In this document: in pieces, positions 58,973 through 64,000 of the stretch
Layout of the letters: each line of letters opens with the position of its first letter
Numbering within the stretch: the stretch's first letter is position 1
Origin: Cunninghamia lanceolata
Taxonomy: Eukaryota > Streptophyta > Pinopsida > Cupressales > Cupressaceae
Direction: 5' to 3'
DNA: 64,000 nucleotides
NCBI GenBank assembly: GCA_027924645.1
Contig: BSBN01000047.1
Coordinates: forward strand, 4,774,001 to 4,838,000
The notes under the pieces: generated by a model
The model's database searches: none
The model's input: only the letters and a program-made list of their open reading frames with translations
What the model was told of the DNA's origin: nothing
Translations under genes and position numbers: made by a program

Positions 58973-60443
58973 TGATGCAGAGTGGCACAAGGGAAGCAAC
59001 ACACAAAGGTTTACTCTATTGTCCTTTGCCCACTCACCCACTTCGACTAGCCTTCAACCAACCAACCAACCAAAGGCACATACAAGGCATATGAAGGATT
59101 TGATGTCCAGACTATTGTCCAACCCCTAAGGCTTCTCCAAAACCTTAAGATAGATCAACAAACACCTTCTATGCAGTTGGTTTGATCTCCAACTTCCCAA
59201 AACTCTTCAACCTATACCTTGACTAGTAAGGCTACTAGCCCTCCAAAATAGGTTTTCACAACAAAACTTGACAAAATCCCAAAGGTCTAGGCAAACAAAT
59301 GATGGAATTGAACACCTTTTAGGGGACCCTAACAAACCTCCAAATCTCCTGCTCCAACTCTACTCCAGCAATCCATAATGCCTACTAGGTCTCTAGGCCT
59401 AATTGATCAATTTAGGCTAGGTTACAAAGCAAGTGCTCAAAATTGGGTGCGTAGGTCAGGGGCAGGAACTTGGAATGACTCTACCATCCCCAAACAATAC
59501 AAATCCACCATTCATTCACTCATCCTCTTAGGGTTTTGTCAAATACAACAGTAAATTGCATAAATTCAGTCAAATACATAGAGATATTTGACCTAGGGCA
59601 TCACATTAAAAATAGTAAACTGTATTTTCTCAGAAAATGCTTTTGGAATCAAGTAGTATACACCCCTAGCCTGCATTTAACTGAGTGGCATGAAATTTCA
59701 TTGGTGGAAATGCATTCTAGGGCCAAATTTGTGGGACTGCCCTAGAAAACAGGGTTTCTAGACCAGTTTTGAAAGAAAATTCAATAACTTTTGACTCTGA
59801 CCACTTCAAGACCTCAAACCAATTGCATTTGAACCCAAACTCTCTCTAGTTTCAGAAAAAGTACATTAGACCAAGATTTCAGTCCGTATAGTCTATACAA
59901 AGCAAGAAAAACAGCAAAAAATAGTCAGTTTTCTTTATTTTTTGTGCCCAAATTCTGTACAAAAACTTCCTCTTCCATGCTAGAGCAATATTTCCTCCAT
60001 ATCAACCTATCCAAGTCAGTTTCTAACTTCCAAAAGGAGATTCAACTGCCCAAACTAAGTTTTGAATCGGCCAATGTGTCATTGGCAACATTGGCAACTT
60101 GTTACACTATGGAGTTTTTTTCATTTTCAAGAGGATGGCAATTTGTTTTTCTTGTCCAATGGAATCAAAACATCCTCCATACTCCCAAAACATGATAAAA
60201 CACACAAACAATCAAAAAAACTCAAAAACCAACCCTTATACCTTCTAGGCCTAAGTGGCATAACAAGGATCCAAGTGGACTAAGCATGATTGAGGTTTAT
60301 ATGGTCACCTCAATCATCTTGACCACACAAAAAGGACCATACACTCATGGCTAAAGCCTTATTACAATCAAAACCACAACTTTAAAAAAAAATGCAAACA
60401 AAGTGACTTTAGGAACCAAGGCGCTCCTAGGTGCCCTGCACCA
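58973..60443 (-). repeat. 5' LTR of Gypsy-C
   Basis: Pairs with 52827-54296, with the same ends. It lies immediately left of the Copia-4 sequence, which resumes at 60444 with the TTCTG duplication. Confidence 0.93.
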
Positions 60444-63400
60444 TTCTGCCTTTTGCAAATCAGTAGGATCACTAGTAGCAACAACAACTTGGGATTCTAC
60501 CAATAGATCATACATAGTTTCTAACTTGGGGGAAATTAGTCCTCGGAGATCATCCAATCTGTCCAAAACTTTGACCTTTTCCTTCTCCAAATTACTCAAT
60601 TCATTTTGTAAACTCACTACTTGGCATTCTTTAGTTACTAGAGACTCAGTTAAAGGACTATAGGACTAAGAAATGTTAGACATTTTGAGCACTAAGTCCT
60701 TAATCTTCTTCTCAATATCTTCAACAGTTTTAGACTGATTTAGACAAAACTTATAAATCTCTACACCTTCAGAGAGAGCATTTTGAATACTCTTTACACT
60801 AGTATCAAGCACTGATCTATCATAACTAATTATTTTCCTTATTTCAACAAATCTCTTCTCATTGTATTCATTTCTGACTTTAACTTCTGCTGACTTCTCA
60901 AAAGTTTCAAAATGAGTATTTACAAAGTTTATCAGACTCTTTAACTGACCAGAGGGGGATACTGATGAGTCCTTCTAAAGTGTAGGCATGATTTTGTCCA
61001 AAATCCCAGATGCAAGACTAAGCAATTCACTATCTTCTATATGGGATTTCAAGATTTCCTCTCTAGCCTTAGCTTATGCAATAGAGGCCAACTTCATCTT
61101 TTGTACTGATGACAGAGTATCAAAATTGATTGGTCCTTGTATTATATCTTGATCTTTTGCCACTTGTTTTTCTCTCTCCAAAATTTCTTTCACTGCTTCT
61201 ATAGTGTCTCTTGCCCAAAATGATGTTTCAGATTTATACTCTTTGGGGCCCCCATCTTCTCCTTTTTGGAGTCAACCACATTGTCTTGCACATCATTTTC
61301 ATTCTTTTTCTCTTCTTTTGCCTTCTCTGCATCATCATCAGAGGCATCTTTGCTTTTATCTATCTCAGAAATGTCTTCTGCATTATTCTCTAGAGGATTT
61401 TGTATATCCTTAGTAGCAGTATTATCAAATTCCTCAACATCTGGAATGGAAGAATCAATTCCATCATCAATTTCCTTTTCTTGATCTTCCTTCATCATCT
61501 CTTCATCTTCTTTATTCAATATTTCTTCTTTCAGAATGGAGACATCATCTACTTTAGTTTGTTGCTCATTTTTTTGCAACTCTTCATCATTCAGATTTGA
61601 TGTGTCAATAGGTTCTTTTATAACCACATAAAACTTGTTCTTGTACAGTGATTTCTTTAGAATTTGTTTTTTTCTTTAACAACTTCATCAATGTCTCCAA
61701 TCATCAGCTTATTCATCCTTTTCTTGGTTCTGAATTCATCCTTGACTTCTTTGAAAATTTTATCAGCTTCCTTTCTGGAGATTATGGGACATAGACTAGA
61801 TAATACATGTTCCCTTAGCTCCAAATCTTTTTCTTTGGTAGCTTCTTTTCTTATTTCTATAATGTCTCTTAAACTCTTAGGAACTTTTGACAAAATCTAC
61901 ACTAGTGCTCTGTTGAATACATTCAAATATTTTACAGTAGCATCCTCCAAAATTCTCTTGTCAGCATCACTGCAATGATCATATAATTTAGTTATTAGAT
62001 TTAGGTTTCCATCTACAGTGATTGACTTAACGATGTCTTCCATAGAAGGAGTAGGCTTCTCAACATCAGCCTCTGACTTATGCCTTTTACTTGGCTTTTT
62101 CCTTCCGGAGTGTTTCTCCTTAGACACTTTAACCGCTTTAGTGCCTAAGGCCTTCAATTCTTTAACTTCACTATCTGAGTCAGTTTCTTCCTCATCTTCC
62201 TTCTCCACACTGACATATGTTCTTTTACCCTTTACCTTTGTCCTTTTTTCTTCCTTACCGGTAGGTTTTTCTTTAGATTTTTGTGCATCAGGTGATGTAC
62301 TAGAGGTTGAACTAGAACTCCTAGTAGTCCTTGACTTAGAAAGAGATTTTGTCGGAACACTTCTCTATTCCCTATCTTGCTTCTCCTTCTCAGCTTTCTC
62401 TGTCCTTTCCCTGAATTGCCTCATAGCTTCCTTAGTAAGGCCTAGATTCTTAGCCAACTACTCAACTTCTTTCCTCACAGTCCTTTTGATTTTAGGAGCC
62501 TTAAATTCAAGATGCAATTTTAGTGAAATCTCTTTATATGTTCCAAATCTCCCTCAACTGGATCCCTAGGCTAGCTCAGCAGATGTTGTGCATATAGCTC
62601 CAATACATGTCCATCCACTTCATACCCCATGGGCATGATCCACACAACTCTAGGCTCCACTACTTCCATTTTGTACTGATCAATAGTAACCATAAAACAA
62701 ATGGTGTCCTTGTATTTCTCAACCACAACCCTAGGTATTCTCTCCCTAGCCTGCATCATACTCTGGAAATTTTTGAAGAATCCCCAAAGTGCAATTTTTT
62801 GTGCATCATAATTACCCAAACAACTCAAATGATTTCTAACCTGGACTGCTACCAGTTGGTTGTTGGACCAATATATATTCTTATTCCCAGGGAGCTCACT
62901 CAAGAAATAAAAGAAAAGACACATGATTAGCATACGATATTTGAATGAGTACTTCTTGTCCTTCTTTATCTTGCTTTGGTTCTCCATAAGTTGGTTCAAC
63001 AATAGTTCATAGAGATCATAGTATGCATTCTCTTTTACCATCTAATATGCAGTATAGATGGATGTTCCGGACACTAAATTTTCTCTGCTAGAGATTTATA
63101 TCTTGTACCCTATTACCATCAATGCGAATCTAACCCCATGATCCTCTATATCATTTATAGTCATAGCTCTCTTATCAGATTTTGATTCAGTTGCCTCTCT
63201 GACTTCCTGATTCTTCACAGCCTTCAACTGAGGTAGAGTACCAGTTGAATTCAATCATGTAACTAGCCTTATTACATCTTTTGTGATCTTGAACGGATGA
63301 TTCAGCCATAAAAATTCATCATGGATATAGCTCAAAACATACCGGACCCACTCATCCTCTATGAAACTCAGAAACTCAACAAATTGTATAAAATTCTTGT

Positions 63401-63734
63401 CTTTCAGGACTTTGTACTCTAGTTTGAGCTCAAAATCCTCACCTTTTAAGTGATTGATGAATAGATCAACAAACCTTGAGTCACCATGCTCCTCTAGAGG
63501 CACGTGAATGTAAGCTCTAATATCCTCTATGTGAAGAACTCCATATGGAACCCCAGAAAATGCTCCCATTGGATCAACTTTAGTGGACTTGAAGGGGTGC
63601 TTTTTAAACTTCAGCCTAGGTCACTTAGTGATGTTCACAACCAAAGGTGAAGCCATTTCAAAAGATTACAAGTTCAAAGCTTTGCAGAGAAATACCTTTT
63701 TCTTCATGGAATTAGAGTTAGCTGTCGAATTCAT
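60444..63734 (-). pseudogene. Long accessory ORF of Copia-4, unknown function
   Basis: Reads leftward from an ATG at 63734 (MNSTANSNSMKKK; a second in-frame ATG is at 63656) to the Gypsy-C border, about 1,000 codons with stops and frameshifts. N-terminal globular part: GAFSGVPYGVLHIEDIRAYI, FINHLKGEDFELKLEYKV, EDEWVRYVLSYIHDEFLWL. Next part (63041-62571): RMLIMCLFFYFLSELPGNK, ALWGFFKNFQSMMQARERI. Then Lys/Arg-rich (GRKKPSKRHKSEAD), a helical DADKRILEDATVKYLNVF / KSLRDIIEIRKEATKEKDL region, a very acidic Asp/Glu/Lys region (61627-61199) and a coiled coil (SLQNELSNLEKEKVKVLDRL). It has no zinc knuckle, protease, integrase or RT motif. It sits between the (unseen) gag-pol and the 3' LTR, the place of env-like ORFs in SIRE-type elements, or it replaces gag-pol. 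Across Gypsy-C the frame resumes at 52826 for about 15 codons. Confidence 0.65.
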
Positions 63735-64000
63735 TTTTTGCACTTCAAATCTCTAAAATTTTAGCTCAAGCGCTCTTCTCCTTGTTCTCTTCAAATGCAA
63801 AGTGATTTAAAAGTTTGAGTGAATGACCTTTTATCCTCTGCAAAACCTAATTCTTCATTGTAATAAATTCCTTGCCCTAATTCATCTAGTTACTCTATTT
63901 CTGAATAGAGTCAATCTTTAATTGCTCCGCAATCGATCGCATTAGCTTCTTTTCTTCCAAAATTTGCTTCAACAGTTCTACAATAGGCTTCTTTATCTTC
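63735..64000 (-). other. Copia-4 sequence upstream of the accessory ORF
   Basis: Minus-strand reading from 64000 gives a short Lys/Glu-rich helical stretch (ELLKQILEEKKL, AEQLKI), then stops. It may be the tail of a preceding frame. The window ends here. Confidence 0.35.

Larger units (their letters stand above)
52827..60443 (-). mobile_element. Gypsy-C, near-complete chromovirus-type Ty3/Gypsy
   Basis: 7,617 bp in minus orientation inside Copia-4. LTRs 52827-54296 (1,470 bp) and 58973-60443 (1,471 bp), about 97-98% identical where compared, so it is among the youngest insertions here. Flanks TTCTA (52822-52826) and TTCTG (60444-60448) differ in one base. Gag, protease, RT, RNase H, integrase and a C-terminal chromodomain are all present. 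Three in-frame TAGs in or at the end of gag, one small deletion in RT and two stops near the end of pol are the main damage. Confidence 0.93.

Noticed and set aside
58949..59041. Upstream extension of the Gypsy-C gag frame
   Set aside because: It runs through the LTR end and primer-binding site; the ATG at 58948 is the sensible start.
61204..62569. Plus-strand Ser/Leu-rich ORFs (including 183 codons at 62018)
   Set aside because: Antisense shadows of the acidic, Lys/Glu-rich Copia-4 accessory ORF.

Overview
The window looks like heterochromatic plant DNA made almost entirely of nested, decaying LTR retrotransposons. I find no host gene, tRNA, rRNA or CRISPR array. Ty1/Copia and Ty3/Gypsy lineages typical of seed plants, very long LTRs and an AT-rich background suggest a large-genome seed plant. 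A gymnosperm is my guess from the look of the polyproteins, but the species is not determined.

Layout. 1-875 is the end of a minus-strand Copia LTR. 1663-7329 is a broken plus-strand Copia (Copia-1: LTR, primer-binding site, gag, protease, integrase, partial RT). 7437-7600 is a relic of a second Copia protease. A degenerate minus-strand Gypsy (Gypsy-A; RT near 8400-8770, protease and gag at 27300-28900) is split by an 18.1-kb minus-strand Tat-lineage Gypsy (8913-27051, 5-bp duplication AATGT). The Tat element has 5.55-5.58-kb LTRs that each carry a decayed open reading frame of about 990 codons, and an internal region with gag, protease, an extra RNase H, RT, degenerate RNase H and integrase.

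From about 30113 to the right edge is one nest. Copia-2 (plus; primer-binding site 34681) is interrupted inside gag by Copia-3 (36132-47806, duplication ACACA). Copia-3 is interrupted 13 bases into its 5' LTR by Gypsy-D (36145-41503, duplication ATTAA), which has gag and protease but no RT or integrase. Copia-2 is broken again at 48732 by Gypsy-B (466-bp LTR plus gag). Gypsy-B is broken at 51313 by minus-strand Copia-4. Copia-4 carries a long non-gag, non-pol accessory frame (63734 to 60444) and is interrupted by the chromovirus Gypsy-C (52827-60443, duplication TTCTA/TTCTG). Gypsy-C has the most intact coding region here.

Every coding region is damaged, mostly by TAG/TAA stops where family comparison expects CAG, CAA or TGG. 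This is the expected decay of methylated, silenced elements. Gypsy-C comes closest to autonomy; Gypsy-D would have needed enzymes in trans. The most unusual content is the ORF inside the giant Tat LTRs, the separate accessory ORF of Copia-4, and repeated short motifs in several LTRs.
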